A stretch of DNA of 64,000 nucleotides from Strigamia acuminata (taxonomy: Eukaryota; Arthropoda; Chilopoda; Geophilomorpha; Linotaeniidae): the NCBI GenBank assembly GCA_949358305.1, contig OX442314.1:15865060-15929059 (forward strand), written 5' to 3'. Made by a program: the position numbers and the translations under genes. The stretch's first letter is position 1; each line of letters opens with the position of its first letter. Under the pieces are notes generated by a model. The model searched no databases and was not told where the DNA came from. It worked only from the letters and a program-made list of their open reading frames with translations. Positions 13,402-27,250 of the stretch are shown piece after piece.

Positions 13402-14438
13402 TAGAAAAAAGGATACACATTTTTAGTAAAATTTAAAAGACAGGACTCTCTATCAATAGATTTTATATATTTTTTTTGCCCTGTTGACCGGTGTATTTTA
13501 AAAAAATTGGACCAAAAAATGATAGGTTTTCATGTATAATGTTGACAAATTCTTGTTATGTATTATAAGGATTTAGATGAGTTTTTTTTTTAAACTATTA
13601 TTATTATTATTATTATTATAAGACGTTGTTACAGTTGTTTCTAACAGTTGTTGCGAGAAATGAATGACTCTGGTCCAGTTTTTCAAAATTTTTTAAAAAA
13701 TGTTTTAATCTAGAATTTACTGTAAATTGAATTTGTTAAAAACGTTGTAAATTCTAGCAGAGAAAAAATATTCCAATTAACCATTTAGTGCCTTGTATTG
13801 GTAAAAATTATTTTTCATACTTAAGAGTTACCATATAAAAATAAATTGGTTTTAAATTTTGAATATTTTGTGATCTGTGATTCAATCGATTTTATATTAG
13901 TTTTTGTATAGTGTACAGAGAATATTTATTTTATTGCAGTGCGTACCAACATAGTTTGAACAGTAAATTGTCTCATTCCACGTAAAATAATTTTTTTCTG
14001 AGAAGATTCAATATTTTCTGACATCACCTTTCTCTGCAGTGGAATGGGCACGGTTTTAAACAATTTTATTTCGTTTCTGTAAAAGCAAAAAAAAACAAAA
14101 AGAATTGTAACTCGTATTACTCATAAAATCGTTTTATTTTACATTTAAAATAATAATTAGCATTTTAAACAAATTTTATCTCGGCATAAACAAGCCACAC
14201 TTCATACATATCCAACAAAAATAAGTTTTATTATAAAAACAATTAAAAATTAAAAATTCAAGCGTGTATGTGAGCAAATTCATTACACGGATTATTATAT
14301 AATATATATATATATATACAGGCAAATTTATATTACGGGAGATAATATAAAAGTGAGAAATCAATTAGTTTTAGGCGCTTAGGGGAAAACAAATGTTCAG
14401 GTACAGTAAATAAGGCAAACTTTTATTTGATTGGTTTT

Positions 14439-16359
14439 TCACAGATAAGAAAATGCGATATCTGGTACTGGTTTATTTGATTTGCAGCCATTTTCATCCG
14501 ACGATGGAATGTTTATAGTAGTTGAATTATTATTAATAGCACCGGGCCGTTGTCGCTTCCAAATCTCTTCTACTTGTTGCAGATCACTCAAAAGTTCGTT
14601 AATTTCTTGTTTAGCCGACTTGTAGTGTTCGTTTTCCAACGACGACGACCCTCGCAGTTCGTTAATACCGTCGAGTTGCGACACCGACGGTTCTCTCCAC
14701 GATCGCATGTCGCGGTAACTTCCAAAATCGCTTTTTCGTCGCGGATGGTGCAGCTCGGATGGAATATCGAGAACGGCTGAAAATCTCGACGGAGTTGCTA
14801 GTAAATCGTAACTTCTGCGGCTCATAGCCAATCTATTCGGGAGGTAACCCGACGAGGTCAATTTAGTTTGCGAATCTGAATCCCAAAGACTGTTTCTTCT
14901 AGACATTTGCCGAATGGTTTCCGTCAATGCTTCCAATATGCTCGATCGACAACTTCTTGTGTCGCTGTTACTTTCTTGTTCATCCGATCCTAAGTCGCCA
15001 AACGCGAGCGCTTTTGCCAAATGGACTATAAAGCCCATTGTATTGGTGTTGGCCTCGTATTGTATTGTGTATATATCTTCCTCTTTCTTCTTCGATTTGC
15101 ATAACTGAGAGTCGCTAGCACTGCGGTTCACTTCAATCACAGATGACTTCCACAGAAGAGGCATGCTTTGAGTACGTTTCAATTTCTTACGGCGCTTCCC
15201 CTAAAATAGATTTTTTTTTTAAATGTGTGTTTTGTAACTGAGTTTTGATCAACTTACGTGCACGGATTTTATTGGATGACTGTTCATTGTGCGAACAAAT
15301 TCTTCCATTTCTTTGGATATAAGTCTCTTTGTTTGACGGAAGCCTTTACCAACAGTTTTGTTTATTCGCTGTATCGGTTTCGACTTCAACGCTTTGCTGA
15401 TGAAATTGAACATCATCGATAAATATCCTAATCCGAAAATGATCCAAAATGTTAATCCAACTTGATACATCCAACGATGATCCAAATCAAGTTCGTCACT
15501 TACTAAAACACGCATATCATCATTTAGAGAAAAAATAACAAAAAATAATACAAATTTAAATTTTACTTCCTGCAACATAATCTCCAAATCCTATCGTAGT
15601 AAGCGTTATAAAAGCGAAATAAAAACTTTCTAAATACGTCCAATCCTCTTCCATAAAAGTGAAAGCAACAGCAGGTAAAAATAGGAAAATCACCATTCCC
15701 GGAACGAGATATAAAAACGTATTGAAAATTAGCGCTTGCGTGGCACTGAAATGTTTGCGCTTGCTTCTCTCGTGAACACGCAACAAAGGCACGCTGAAGA
15801 AATTTCCGAAATTGGCGATCAAAATTCCAGTCATTGGCACACCGAACAAGGCATAAAAAATACAAAATATTTGCCCTCCTGGTGATATAGGTGCTAAATG
15901 GCCATAACCTATGCACAAAAAGAATAATAAAATCATTGTATACGGGAGATTATAGTGTTATACTTTAATACCTATTGTCGTAATGACTGTGAGAGAAAAG
16001 AAAAAGCCATCGTAAAAATGCCAATTTCTCGTGTAGACTATCGTTTTATTGGTCGAACTACTGTCGGTGGCTATTTGATAAAGACCGTGGGCCAAATGCC
16101 AAGTTTCATCCCATGTCATATTAGCACTGACATGAGCTCCTGACCAAAACTCTGTATACGTAATTAAAATAATTAATGGGCGGTTAAATAGAATTGTTGT
16201 GCCGAAAAGTTAATTACCTTCCACCTCTCCTTTGATGTCTCGAAGGAGAGGTTCTGTCGATTCGGCCGATCCATTCTCAAAATGCAAAAAAACGACACTT
16301 CCAATAGCCAAATAGAAAATAAAAGCTAGCAGTAAAATAAAACACTCTTTCTTGTTCAT
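14439..16359 (-). CDS. Two-pore-domain potassium channel (KCNK/TWK family)
   Basis: Background (leak) K+ channel subunit of the plasma membrane. Exons in coding order: 16359-16218, 16151-15972, 15908-15567, 15502-15258, 15200-14439; 556 aa. The start ATG at 16359 opens with MNKKE and the first membrane helix (FILLLAFIFYLAIGSVVFL). An extracellular loop with NMT and NKT sequons follows, then pore 1 (VITTIGYGHLAP, split by an intron inside the Gly codon of GYG). After helix M2 and a cytoplasmic loop come M3, pore 2 (LTTIGFGDYVAG) and M4. The 4-TM/2-pore layout is therefore complete. The last exon encodes about 250 residues of Ser/Arg-rich cytoplasmic tail, a usual site of kinase control. Filter wording resembles TREK/TALK and insect Ork-type channels, but I cannot assign an exact subfamily. 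Confidence 0.93.
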
Positions 16360-17821
16360 CTTTGCGCTTCATGATCACTTTAACGTTCTCATCTGGTAAA
16401 AAATGAGAGTTCAATTCAATTGAATTGAATTAAAAGGCATCTTTAGTATTTATTATTAAGTCGCGCTATTTGCATTGAAGGTCGCCACTTCTGTGTAAGT
16501 TATTTTAATGTACATATCACATGCCACCTGTTGCATCAATCATCAACAAATGAACTATTAATACTTATTCTACCCAACAAAATAGGAAGAGACTGTATAC
16601 GTGTGTATGACCCAAATGAAACTAAAAGTTTTCTAACCTTTAACGTATAGAATCTAGCACTTTCTTTTGTTTTACAAAAATATGACGAAATAAATAAAGT
16701 TTGTTAAAATCCATATCGGGATTAAGGACTCGTTGATTGATTCATGCAAAAAGTTTTAAATATTTTAAAGTTGAGTGTAAACAAGGAAGCATTGACAATA
16801 AATCATTGAAAATGAATTGGATTGTATAAACTGCATATCAAGATTTATTAGTGAGCACAGAAAGGATTAGTCTCATCCCGTGTGACCGTGTATCCTCATA
16901 AACGTCTATTTCCTCTTTTATGCCGTTTGAACTTTTCATTGCATTGTATAAAGATGAATAAAGTGCTAAATTTGAATAGAGCGACTCTAATACATATATG
17001 TAACGAAAAGAAAGCTTACCGGGTGCTTTGTAGTAGTACCAGCAAGAGTATGTGCGACACAAGTGATTTAAAATGCCGATTATCGCTAACTATACAACCT
17101 TGAAAATATGCTCATTAAGTCATTATATGCTCTTAGCAAACAATCAAGTTCAATGAAAAATAGAGATAGAACACATCACATTTTGGCGGTTCAGATGTAT
17201 AGTAATAAAATGCCATACACCTTTATATAGTTATGTTGCATAAAGTTGTTATCTTTTGCTAAGATAAACATAAAATTGACATTTGAAAACATTTCAGCAC
17301 CAATGTCAAAAGGTTTAAATAATAACTTTGAATTCTAATTGGTGATCAGCATTGACCTTTCACCTTCATTCAGCACATTTAGAAATTAGAAATATCTCAA
17401 AACCTGCCATTAAAATTTTTTTTAAATGATTTTTGGTTATGGGTGTGTTGCTGCTACAAATCATTTTGCAATATCAAGGCTAAAGCTATACCTTTTTTTT
17501 GGTTGCAAGTTTTATTAAGTTATTACAACTTAAGTGGCCCAGCCACATCATTTATGCATTTCCTGCTTTAAATCGTCGTTTGGAAATTAAAAGAATTGAG
17601 TAGGAAGCGTGAATGTGAAATTTATAAAAGAATGCACCATTATAAGAATGATTTCCTGTGCAAATATTTCAATAATTGTAATTCAGATCGAGTGTGCTAC
17701 ATATTTCACAAATTAAGACAGGTTGTTTAGTTAGTATTCGCATATCAATACTATCAAGCCTAAACATGGGATTCAACACCCACTAGCAAATACTATCTTG
17801 CATCAGAAAACCAAAGCCTCA

Positions 17822-17845
17822 AGGACAGGGACAGGGACAGGGACA
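17822..17845. repeat. Short hexamer tandem repeat (AGGGAC)n
   Basis: Four or so consecutive GGGACA/AGGGAC units in the intergenic gap. Confidence 0.7.
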
Positions 17846-18742
17846 AGAAAATATAGGTGGAAAAGAGAGTACTTGTAATGTAATACACTTTTTTCGGTGT
17901 GAAATGCTTGTCCTTATTAAGACTCCTTTTTGGTATTAAACTACACCATCTGGGTGTGATAAACATTAGGTATAAATATTACACCTTTATATGCGAGTAC
18001 ACTTTTTAATTGCAAGGTGTACACGGCAAAACCTTGAACTTAAACTTGCTCGTAATGGCTTTTCCAATACAGGTGTACAATAAATGTACTTTATGGATGG
18101 AGATAAACAGGTGTCACAAAAAAATAAAAATACTAGTGTTCTAATTCTAATTGTAATTAATAACATATTTTTATCTCATGGTTTTACTTCACTAGGGGTT
18201 TACACAGTGGCAATTTATTATTATTAAAGTGGGACTAAGGACTATATAGGGGTGGATAAGTTTGCAGACACTTTTAAGTGGTGATGATTGAATAGGGGCA
18301 AAATATTTCGCATTTACAGATGTATAGGATGTAGACCCATGACAAGTCCATCAAACTTGATCTAGCTTGATGGAGATATGCAAATAAGAAGTTTAAATTC
18401 TTTCTTTGTTCAGTAAATCAGATAAGTTAATACTTTCATGATGCATGAGCGGCAAAGTGAGTCATGTCAATTTGACTTAATAGGTTTAAAGAAGCGCTGT
18501 TCTATGATTTATTACAGTTATGTTATGCTTGTGAGATTGTGACATATTAAACTGATGGTTAATTGCGTAAATGCTTATTACGTGTTGATATTTATTGTTT
18601 GTTTAATTCGTTGATTACTGTGCACTACTGTAAGTTTATCTTAATTATCTTTTTATCGTTTTTAATTCGAACTCAGCTTGGAAATAAATGCTTATATAGT
18701 TAGATACAATGGATCGTTTCGTTCCGGATGACTGTTTCGCAG

Positions 18743-18842
18743 TCATGTATAATCATTCGGGAAATGGAAGCGTTTTTATTTAAAATATCATCATTCGTGC
18801 AGCTTCATGTTTAATCATTGGGGAAATGAAGACATTTTTATT
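18743..18842. repeat. Degenerate direct repeat, two copies about 63 bp apart
   Basis: A segment of about 38 bp beginning CATGTATAATCATTCGGG is repeated as CATGTTTAATCATTGGGG, each followed by GAAATG(G)AAG and TTTTTATTT. This looks like an old tandem duplication in intergenic DNA. Confidence 0.6.
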
Positions 18843-19207
18843 TGATGTAATTATATGTAATGAGACAATTGTGTTAAGAGCCATAAAAATGATTTTCGGA
18901 AATAAAGAGTTGAATTATAAATGAAGCATGCGCAATTGAATCCAAAAATAGTTTCCAGTAACAGATAATTGACGTAGATTTAAGAATTTGTGCAAAAATG
19001 CGGGATGTAGAAGAAATAAAAGCAAACTCGTGAATGGCGATAACAGCAATTAAGAAACGAGAAACCAGTAATAAAACTGGGATAAAGTGAAAATTATACA
19101 ATATAATATTGATATTGGAACTCTATGTGGAATAATATGCAACGCATGAGAAATAAAGTTAAATATTTTCCTTTTCTTGTAATTTTGCATCAACTTTAAT
19201 TTTTATT

Positions 19208-19284
19208 GATTTGTTTTTAAACTTATTTTTATATTTGTTTTTAAACTTATTTTTATATTTGTTTTTAAACTTATTTTTATATTT
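19208..19284. repeat. 24-bp tandem repeat, three copies
   Basis: Unit containing TTTGTTTTTAAACTTA followed by TTTTTATA, repeated perfectly about three times in AT-rich intergenic DNA. Confidence 0.8.
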
Positions 19285-20412
19285 ATTTTTTACTTTTTTT
19301 TAAAATAACTTTTTAAAAAAAAATTTAGAAAGTTGTTTTTAGTTTAATAGGTAGTTGTGCAATATTATCAATTAAAAAAAATAGTATATACTGTATTATA
19401 TATATGTATATTTTGTTTCTTACCGATAAGGTTGGTCGTATATACTCACAGATGCAAATAAATCAACAAGCAAACTTAAAAAATTTAGAAAAGTATTAAA
19501 AATAATTCTCTAGCGCTGAATGCATGTGTCGCATGCTGAACGACAAGCAATATGAAGTACTCAAAGTGTCACATTTGGAATTTATGATCGCTTTTTTAAT
19601 TTGCATCGTCTGCTCGCCACGAAAGTGGTGGCATCTGACGTCTTCTACGTTTCATCCCTCACCATTTCCGGAGGAAGTTGAAGGCGGAGCAATGCAAAAG
19701 GCTTATGGAATCGGCGAAACGCGTAAATACTCCCGTTTTTGAAAAATTATTATTATTATTTTTAAACCGGCTTGTATTTTTTTCCCATAATAACTAACTT
19801 GCTCGAAGAATGAATTACACAACAGCGTTATTAAACGTCCCTTGAAAAGTGTGGTGAATTTGAAGTTTTCGTTTATTTGAATTCATACGCGGCGAAATTA
19901 CAGAGCGGTCGCGGTCGGTACATCAGTAGCAGGTTATTTTTCCTGCCAGTGTTAACAATCACATCCTCAATCAAGTTAAAAAATGTGGCATTGATAAAGT
20001 CGGATGATTTGGAAATTTGTCAACTGCAATAAAGTAGTATAACGCATCTTACAAAAGGCTAATCCCGAGTTAAGCTTGGATTTAAATTGACCCTAAAATG
20101 TCATGGGTTCTTAGTTACTTAGGCATTTGGTTTAGTAGTATCATAACTGCGTGTAATCTATCAAAAACATAAACGTCTAATTTACATAACATTTGTTTTT
20201 TACTACAGGTGAAAATTACAAAAATTTAAAACCAATTTGAATGATAAATAAATTTAAATTTTGGTTAAAATTGTCCACAGCAATTATGATACCGGTAGTA
20301 CACGCGGGGTATGCGAATTTATTTGACTTAAACAAAAAACAAGTACTTTATTTATTTATTTTTATTTATTTTTTCCAGGCAAATAACTGTGGATCGAAGA
20401 AAGCACACTGTA

Positions 20413-21018
20413 ATGGCGGCTGAAAGGAACAAACAGCCAATTCTTGATGTTTTGACGAAATATGTGGACAGAAGCAGGCCTCTTTATGCGTTGGAAATTG
20501 CTTCTGGTACAGGACAGCACGTTGCTTTTTTCGCAAAGACACTGACCAACGTAACGTGGCAACCGACCGAAGTAGAACCGAGTTTAATGGATAGTATCGA
20601 TGCGTATATCGACGAGAGTAAAACGAGTAATATTCTGAGGCCAAAGAAAGTGGACATTACTCAACCAGTTTCTAATTGGACCAACTGTAATCTTGAAACT
20701 GAGTCTTGCGATATCGTTTTTTGCATTAATATGATGCACATTAGTCCCTTTGCATGTACTGTTGGACTGTTTAAAAACTCCGGTTATTTACTAAAACCAA
20801 ACGGTATGTTAATTACATACGGTCCGTATTCCGTGCATGGAAATTTGGTACCTGAGAGCAATGTTCAGTTTGATAAGCATCTCAAGGCGATGAATAGTCA
20901 GTTTGGTATTAGAGACGTGGATGATCTCGTCAGATTAGCTGACGATAATGAACTTGAGTTAGAAACAACTGAAGATATGCCAGCTAATAATAAACTATTA
21001 ATCTTTAAGAAAAGGTAG
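20413..21018 (+). CDS. METTL26: METTL26/DUF938 family SAM-dependent methyltransferase-like protein
   Basis: Single coding exon of 201 aa, about the size of vertebrate METTL26 (roughly 204 aa). ATG 20413 is chosen because MAAERNKQPILDVL matches the conserved family start; the frame is open slightly upstream without another ATG. Motif I of the Rossmann fold is ALEIASGTGQHVAFFA (residues about 30-45). WQPTEVEPS, INMMHISPFACTVGLF, LLKPNGMLITYGPY and the terminal DMPANNKLLIFKK are all typical of the family. Substrate is unknown even for better-studied members. An acceptor (TTTTTTCCAG) 33 bp upstream of the ATG suggests a spliced 5'UTR exon. A polyA-type AATAAA cluster follows the stop. Confidence 0.93.
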   Translation: MAAERNKQPILDVLTKYVDRSRPLYALEIASGTGQHVAFFAKTLTNVTWQPTEVEPSLMDSIDAYIDESKTSNILRPKKVDITQPVSNWTNCNLETESCDIVFCINMMHISPFACTVGLFKNSGYLLKPNGMLITYGPYSVHGNLVPESNVQFDKHLKAMNSQFGIRDVDDLVRLADDNELELETTEDMPANNKLLIFKKR

Positions 21019-21646
21019 TGTAATTTGCATTATTTCTTACATTTGAATGTCAATGAATTCATTAACCCGATGTAATGATAAAATAAAATGAAATGAATGA
21101 AAAATAAAATAAAATGTTTTTTTTTTTATGCTTTTATTCGTGTTTATAAATAATTTACAGTAATTTACATCACTTTTTCGATTTGTAAGTGTGAAATGAA
21201 TGTAAGCATTCTGCTTTTCTGCAAGTGCTCGGATAAGAAGAAGCTGATTGTTTAAAAATACTGCAAAGTGGACGAATCATTTGATTACACATTATCATTT
21301 AAGAAAAAAAATTGATTTCATTAAAAAGTTAAAAACAAATAGTAAAGATTACGCAGCAGTTTTCTCAGGTGTGTTTTATAATTTTTATTTTTCATCACTA
21401 GAGCGCACTCGTTCATGAACATCGTATACAAAATGGCCACGTGCCATAAGAATTGGTGAGTGTAAAATGTTTTGCCGGCGAATAAACGTTCGGCACTCAA
21501 AATAATTGCAATTTTCATTTTGAAAACATAATTTAACAAAAAAATATCGAATAGCTATTATTCATTTAATCGTGGCTAAAATGCGCAAAGAATGCCGAGC
21601 ATTTCTGATGAAAAGAGAATGTTTATATTTCTTTCTTTGTAGGAAA

Positions 21647-24600
21647 ATGTTTTTCACACTATTTGTTATTGCTGCGCTTTTTTCATCGGCTGCTAGCCTC
21701 GACCGTGGAAATTTTAAAACATGTTCACAAAGCTCGTTTTGCAAGTAACTATAAAAGGTGTTTTTTGTTTTAGATTTTTCAGTTTTAACCCTCGTCGTGA
21801 TAATCATTTCAGGCGAAACCGTGATATGCAGCCCGGCCAATCACCTTACGAGTTACAGATGAATTCAATAAAAATAAATCCGACGAACCTCGAAGGCCAT
21901 TTGGTGCACAAAAAGAACGGAGTTACGTTTAAAATGCAAATTTTCGCCTTAGTTGACAGCACTGTGAGGCTGAAAATAAACGAATTAGAACCAATGTACC
22001 CTCGATTTGAAGCTAAAGATGCTCTAGTTGGAGAACCAGAAGAACAGGCGTAATGACTCGCTTTGTACCGAATAAAATCTCGCAATTTCACTTTTATTTA
22101 TAGTCTTACAGTTGAGAAGAAAGACGGAAACAGTATAACCTTAAAATTCGCAAACAACAGAATTGTAGTCACCGCGAAACCTCTACGAATTGATTTATAC
22201 ACGAACGATGAATTAGTTATCAGCACCAATCCACGGGGTTTAATGAAATTTGAGCATTACAGACCGAAGCCTGAAAAGTATGTGTTTAACTCGATTACCA
22301 TCAATTTTAGATTCTTACAAATTTCTATACTAGGAAACCCGAAGATAATGAGGCCGGTCAAAATAATGAAGATGACGATTACGAGGAAGGCATGTGGGAG
22401 GAAACATTTAAAAGTCACACTGATAGCAAACCAAGAGGTGATATTGATTAAACAAATTAATAAGAAAACGTTTATCGACACATTTGTTTACTGATTATTT
22501 ACTAAGGCCCTTCATCGGTTGGTATGGATTTTTCATTCGTTGGATTTGAAGCGATATACGGAATCCCGGAACATGCAGATTTTCTAGCATTAAGAAACAC
22601 GAAGTAATTTTTTAAATTGCTATTTGACACGTGATTATTAACACAAATTGTATTTCAGAGGCATAGATCCGTATCGATTGTTTAATGTCGACGTTTTTGA
22701 ATATGAAGTTGACAATAATTTGGCTTTATACGTCTCAATTCCCTTTGCTATTGCTCACAGGTAAAAATTGTTTGTTTAATAAGAAATCTAAGGTAAAATA
22801 TATTATTTTTTGTACAGTAAATCAAGCACCGTTGGATTATTTTGGTTAAATGCTGCAGAAACTTGGGTTGATGTTGATTATGTATCTGAACAGGTATTAA
22901 GCAATGCAATGAATCACTGCATGCTAGTGTTGGATGACTTATACGCTTACTTTTTTTTATTTTTTCGAAAATTAATGATTAATCGGAAGAAAATTAACGT
23001 GAAACCTCAGATTAACTGTTATTATTTTTCGTTATGTTTATTTGAATTAACATCCTCCATTTATGTTTGTGGTTCTTGTGTAGCAGTCTGTTTTGTTTTA
23101 TTAACAGCAAAATGTTATGTTGAGCCTTGTTGACTTTGTGAAGGGTCAAACGAAGATTGCTCAGACGGACACGCATTGGTTCTCTGAAAGCGGCATTGTT
23201 GATGTGTTTTTCGTGCTCGGTCCACAACCAGCCGATGTTTTCAAGCAATATTCAAGATTAACAGGAGTCACTCAATTACCTCCAGTAAGATTACAAATAA
23301 TATAATCGATGCAATTATAATCTCCCGATTCTTTTACATTAGTTGTTTTCTTTGGCTTATCACCACTCTCGATGGAACTTCAATGACGAAGAGGACGTCA
23401 GAAATGTTGATTCCAAGTTTGATGACAGTGATATTCCGTTCGATGTCTTGTGGCTGGATATTGAACACACCGATGGCAAAAGGTTAAACTATTTATTCGC
23501 AATCCCACGGATCATTAAATAGAATTATTTTTCAGATATTTTACGTGGGATAAAATGAAATTCGCTCACCCATCCGCGATGGTTGCAAATTTGACTGCTA
23601 AAGGACGGAAATTGGTCCTCATTATCGACCCTCACATCAAAAGAGCTCACGGGTACATTATTCACGAAGAGGCTACGTCGAAAGGCTATTACATCAAGAA
23701 TAAAGATGGCCACGATTACGAAGGTGGATATTTTAGTGTTTAGCCAAATTTTATTTAGTTATTTGTTTATTTTGTTGTTAGGATGGTGCTGGCCCGGATC
23801 TTCTAGTTGGTTGGACTTTTTTAATCCCGAAGTACGGGAATATTGGATGTCGAAGCTTGCGCTAGATCAATATGAAGGCACATCACTATCCGTATTTGTT
23901 TGGAATGACATGAACGAGCCTGCAGTGTTTAGTGGCCCCGAAGTGACCATGCCAAAAGATAATAAATTTTATGGTGATTTTGAACACCGAGATGTTCATA
24001 ATATGTATGGCATGATGCTTGTTAGTATACAATTTCTTAAAATTTTAGTATAAAGGAAGTTTTTTCGTGATCTAATGATGCTTGAGCTTGAGAAATTATT
24101 TTATCGCAACATTTCGTGAGGAAAAAACGCCTTGTTTAACCTCTAGTTGTTAATTACGGATGGATATTAAATTAAAGTTATATACTTTCAGGCTATGTCC
24201 AGTTTTGGAGGTCTAGTAAAACGTTCAGGTGGAAAACATCGGCCGTTTGTACTTTCAAGAGCGGGGTTCGCTGGATCGCAACGTTATGGTATAATTTTAA
24301 CGTTTATTTTTTTTGTTTGTTTATTTGTAATTATTATTTTTTTCAGGCGCTATTTGGACCGGTGATAATATGGCTGAATGGAGTCATTTGCGTCACACAA
24401 CGCCTATGTTGCTTTCAATGAGCATCGCTGGTGTAAGCTTTATTGGTTCGGACGTGGCTGGATTTTTTCGAAATCCCAGCCCCGAGTTGCTCGTTAGATA
24501 TTACCAAGTATGTTTATTAAGATGTTGATGAATTACAGTGGCATTTATTGACTAATTTGTTATTTCAGGCTGGTGCGTTTCATCCATTTTTCCGTGCGCA

Positions 24601-25761
24601 TTCTCACATTGACACAGCGCGTCGTGAGCCTTGGTTGTTTGACGAAGAAACGCGTCTTTTGATACGAGATGCTGTTCGACGTCGTTATGGTTTCCTGCCA
24701 TTTTGGTACACGTTATTTTATGAAAACGAGAAAACTGGAATGCCAGTAATGAGACCAATGTGGGTTGAATTTCCAAACGATTCGAAGACTTTCAGAATGG
24801 ACGACCAGTTTATGATCGGTAAAACAATTTCATATTTTAAATAGTTATGTCATTTTGTTTTTGTTTGTTTTACAGGAAATGCACTTCTTGTTCGGCCGGT
24901 CGTAGAATCTGGAGTTACCAAAGTGGACGTTTATTTCCCCGAATCAGAAGTAAGAGTAGTTCGTTTGAATGTTTACGAAATTAATTGCTTGTATTTATTT
25001 AAATAGGTTTGGTACGATGCTGAAATGTACGATAAATACGATAGCCCAGGTTATAATTCAATACCCGTTACCCTAAGCAAAGTTTGTAGTGAAGTTTTAA
25101 AAAAAAAGTGAAGAAAATCTTGAATTAAATTTCCGTTTCAGATTCCTTTTTTCCAAAAAGGTGGCACAATTATACCAAGAAAAAATAGGATTCGCAGATC
25201 ATCATCTTTGGCTCAGGAGGATCCATATTCGTTGACTGTTGCTTTGGACAAAACTGTTAGACAACTATTTTCTTTCCTTTTTGCTATGGCTAATGTTTAT
25301 TCAAACAGGGTACACTCGCTAATGGAACATTGTACATAGATGATGGATTTTCATACGACTATAAGGAGGGCGCTTTTATATTTTTGTCTATTACTTTTAA
25401 TAACGGCGAATTAAAATCAAGGTTTGCTTTAGATTGTTCTTTTAAGTGGTAACTGGTAATTTGTAATTTAAATTTTATTTTTAGAAATTTAAATTTGAAG
25501 AAAATATTTAGGACGAGATCGTGGCTCGAACGTTTAGTAATTTTGGGGTTGCAAACGAAACCAAATGCCGTAGTATTAGAAAGTAAAAGTAAGGAATAAA
25601 AAACTAAGAAATTGATGCAATAATTCGTAATAAAAATTCATCCTTTTTTAGCTGTAGGTAGCAAGAAATTGGAATTTGTTTACGTGGATCAGAAACAAAT
25701 TTTAGTAGTAAGAAAACCAACAGTAAACATGGGCGAAGACTGGATTCTGAAAATTAAATGA
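21647..25761 (+). CDS. GANAB: Glucosidase II catalytic alpha subunit (neutral alpha-glucosidase AB, GH31)
   Basis: ER enzyme that trims the two inner alpha-1,3-linked glucoses from N-glycans in the calnexin cycle. Twenty exons: 21647-21744, 21813-22049, 22104-22277, 22334-22437, 22507-22603, 22659-22760, 22818-22893, 23108-23284, 23343-23482, 23536-23723, 23782-24020, 24192-24288, 24347-24507, 24569-24818, 24876-24949, 25007-25081, 25142-25255, 25309-25421, 25485-25588, 25652-25761. The product is 909 aa in one frame. A signal peptide ([17 protein letters not shown]) is followed by the family marker [15 protein letters not shown]. The GH31 nucleophile region is [11 protein letters not shown] and the acid/base region is [28 protein letters not shown] and [16 protein letters not shown] are also diagnostic. 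The donor of exon 19 could instead be at 25582, which removes two residues. There is no KDEL; retention normally comes through the beta subunit, which is not in this window. Confidence 0.95.
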
Positions 25762-26168
25762 AATGTTAGTTTCTTTTTTAAAAATCACCTTTCCTGATTC
25801 AGAGCAAGTCAAAAAGAGATTGGGTGATGGCTGAAAGTCACAATTGCCACTTAACAGTTAAAAAATTTAAGATGTAAAATTATTTTAGATACATTTCTTC
25901 ATTGGTTGTATTATAATTTCAGCCACCTAACTTTTTTTTAAGAATACGTTTGCATTGAATCTTTTGATCAATGCTTTGGAATTGAGAATTGTTATCGAAT
26001 TGAAAATTGTTCTATTAAAACTTAAATGCAAAATCACCTAATTATTAACTTGATAATGCACTTGCGTGAGAAATGTAATTCGTTGTATTTTTGTTCAAAC
26101 GTGATCACAAACAAATACACTTGATAATTAATTTTTAATCAAAATCACCAGAAAATCTTTTCCAATTA

Positions 26169-27250
26169 TCAGACATTACGAATCATTTCGGTTATTTTAG
26201 AGTTCTCGAATTGATAATATTCTGATAATCGTGATAACCACGACGCCCATGCGTGATGACATGTTTTATGGTCCATTTCGTGAACGTGACAAGTTTTCCC
26301 ATCAGGATATGAAATGACAATGATGCCGTTATCAATTTGAAGTGAATCAGGATTGAAATTCCACGCTCCTAAATACGCAGCCAATTGAACGGGGTTGTCG
26401 TATGTATGTTTCAACGTGGGTTTTGGTTTTTGAGACGTTTTCCATTCGATTAGCACAGTTTTGTCTCTGAAATTAAAGCGATAAAATTTCACGTATCTAC
26501 ACTTTGCGATGTTCTCTTACTGGAACTTTGCTATGCAATCTACAACTCCTACATAATTTAAATACGGATGAGTTAGTTTCATTTCCAATGCCAACACGTC
26601 GGTTATTTTAGGGAGAAGTGGCGATATGGATTTCCAATGTCCTTCAACACTTTTCTCGATGTTTAATTGCGATTCGGGAATCCCGTTTAAGAAATCGTGG
26701 ATGTTTTTGTGGAATTTGTGTCCAGTTGCAAACGTTTCTGAAAGTAATAAATTGAATTGTCAACTTTGAATAGCAACTTTTATTTTATTTAATCACCTTT
26801 AGTGTATTCTGCAAAACCAACTTTTCCCAGTTTTTTTATCATTTCAATCCGCCATTTGTCGAGTATAGCCGCGTTTTCGTCTGACATTGTTTTCTGTAGT
26901 ATTGTTGTTACACTAGGTACTTTAGTATTTCTATCGTAATTGGATAAGATTCCTTTTGCTAAACTGTTTAAATCTTGAAGGTTATCTCGGTCAACCGCTA
27001 ATGGGAAGAATGGGGGTTTTGTAGATGGTATTGTTAGTGAATTCCGATTGCTGTTAGTGTTGGATGTAATTGTTTTACTCGATCCATCATCGACGCTGTC
27101 AATTGCAGTCAGCAATGGTCCACAATTTTCTTTGTCCAAAGTGGATTTCTTCTGAGTTTTCGTTATTTTACTACTGGCAGTTTTCGAGCTAGCATTTCTG
27201 CTATACAATTTAACCACAACAAACCGCGGAATCCTATTAGCCATAGCCAT
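26169..27250 (-). CDS. MGME1: Mitochondrial genome maintenance exonuclease 1-like (MGME1), catalytically intact copy
   Basis: PD-(D/E)xK single-stranded DNA exonuclease of mitochondria, which processes displaced flaps in mtDNA replication and helps degrade linear mtDNA. Exons: 27250-26797, 26737-26521, 26466-26169; 322 aa. The N-terminus (MAMANRIPRFVVVKLYSRN) is basic and acid-free, as expected of a mitochondrial presequence; ATG 27244 is an equally possible start. The conserved lead-in VPSVTTILQKTMSDE is followed by GVVDCIAKF and the catalytic block TVLIEWKTSQKPKPTLKHTYDNPVQLAAYLGA; here the acidic residue of the motif is Glu in place of the usual Asp. The gene starts about 240 bp after the stop codon of the related upstream gene, so the pair may be one tandem duplication. 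Confidence 0.88.

Larger units (their letters stand above)
16360..20412. other. Gene-poor gap between the K+ channel and the methyltransferase
   Basis: About 4 kb with no supported gene. It presumably holds the upstream region and 5'UTR exons of the channel gene and of the methyltransferase gene; a TTTTTTCCAG acceptor lies just before 20380. Small repeats are listed separately. An open frame at 19524-19742 sits in a patch of higher GC (about 19610-19730), but I see no homology or splice context for it. Confidence 0.5.

Noticed and set aside
13598-13621. ATT trinucleotide run and, at about 14300-14318, a TA run
   Set aside because: Ordinary simple repeats in 3' flanking DNA; no special meaning inferred.
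19524-19742. 72-codon frame in a slightly GC-rich patch, with a small GAAA-loop hairpin
   Set aside because: No homology, splice context or paralogue; the hairpin is too short to call an RNA gene.
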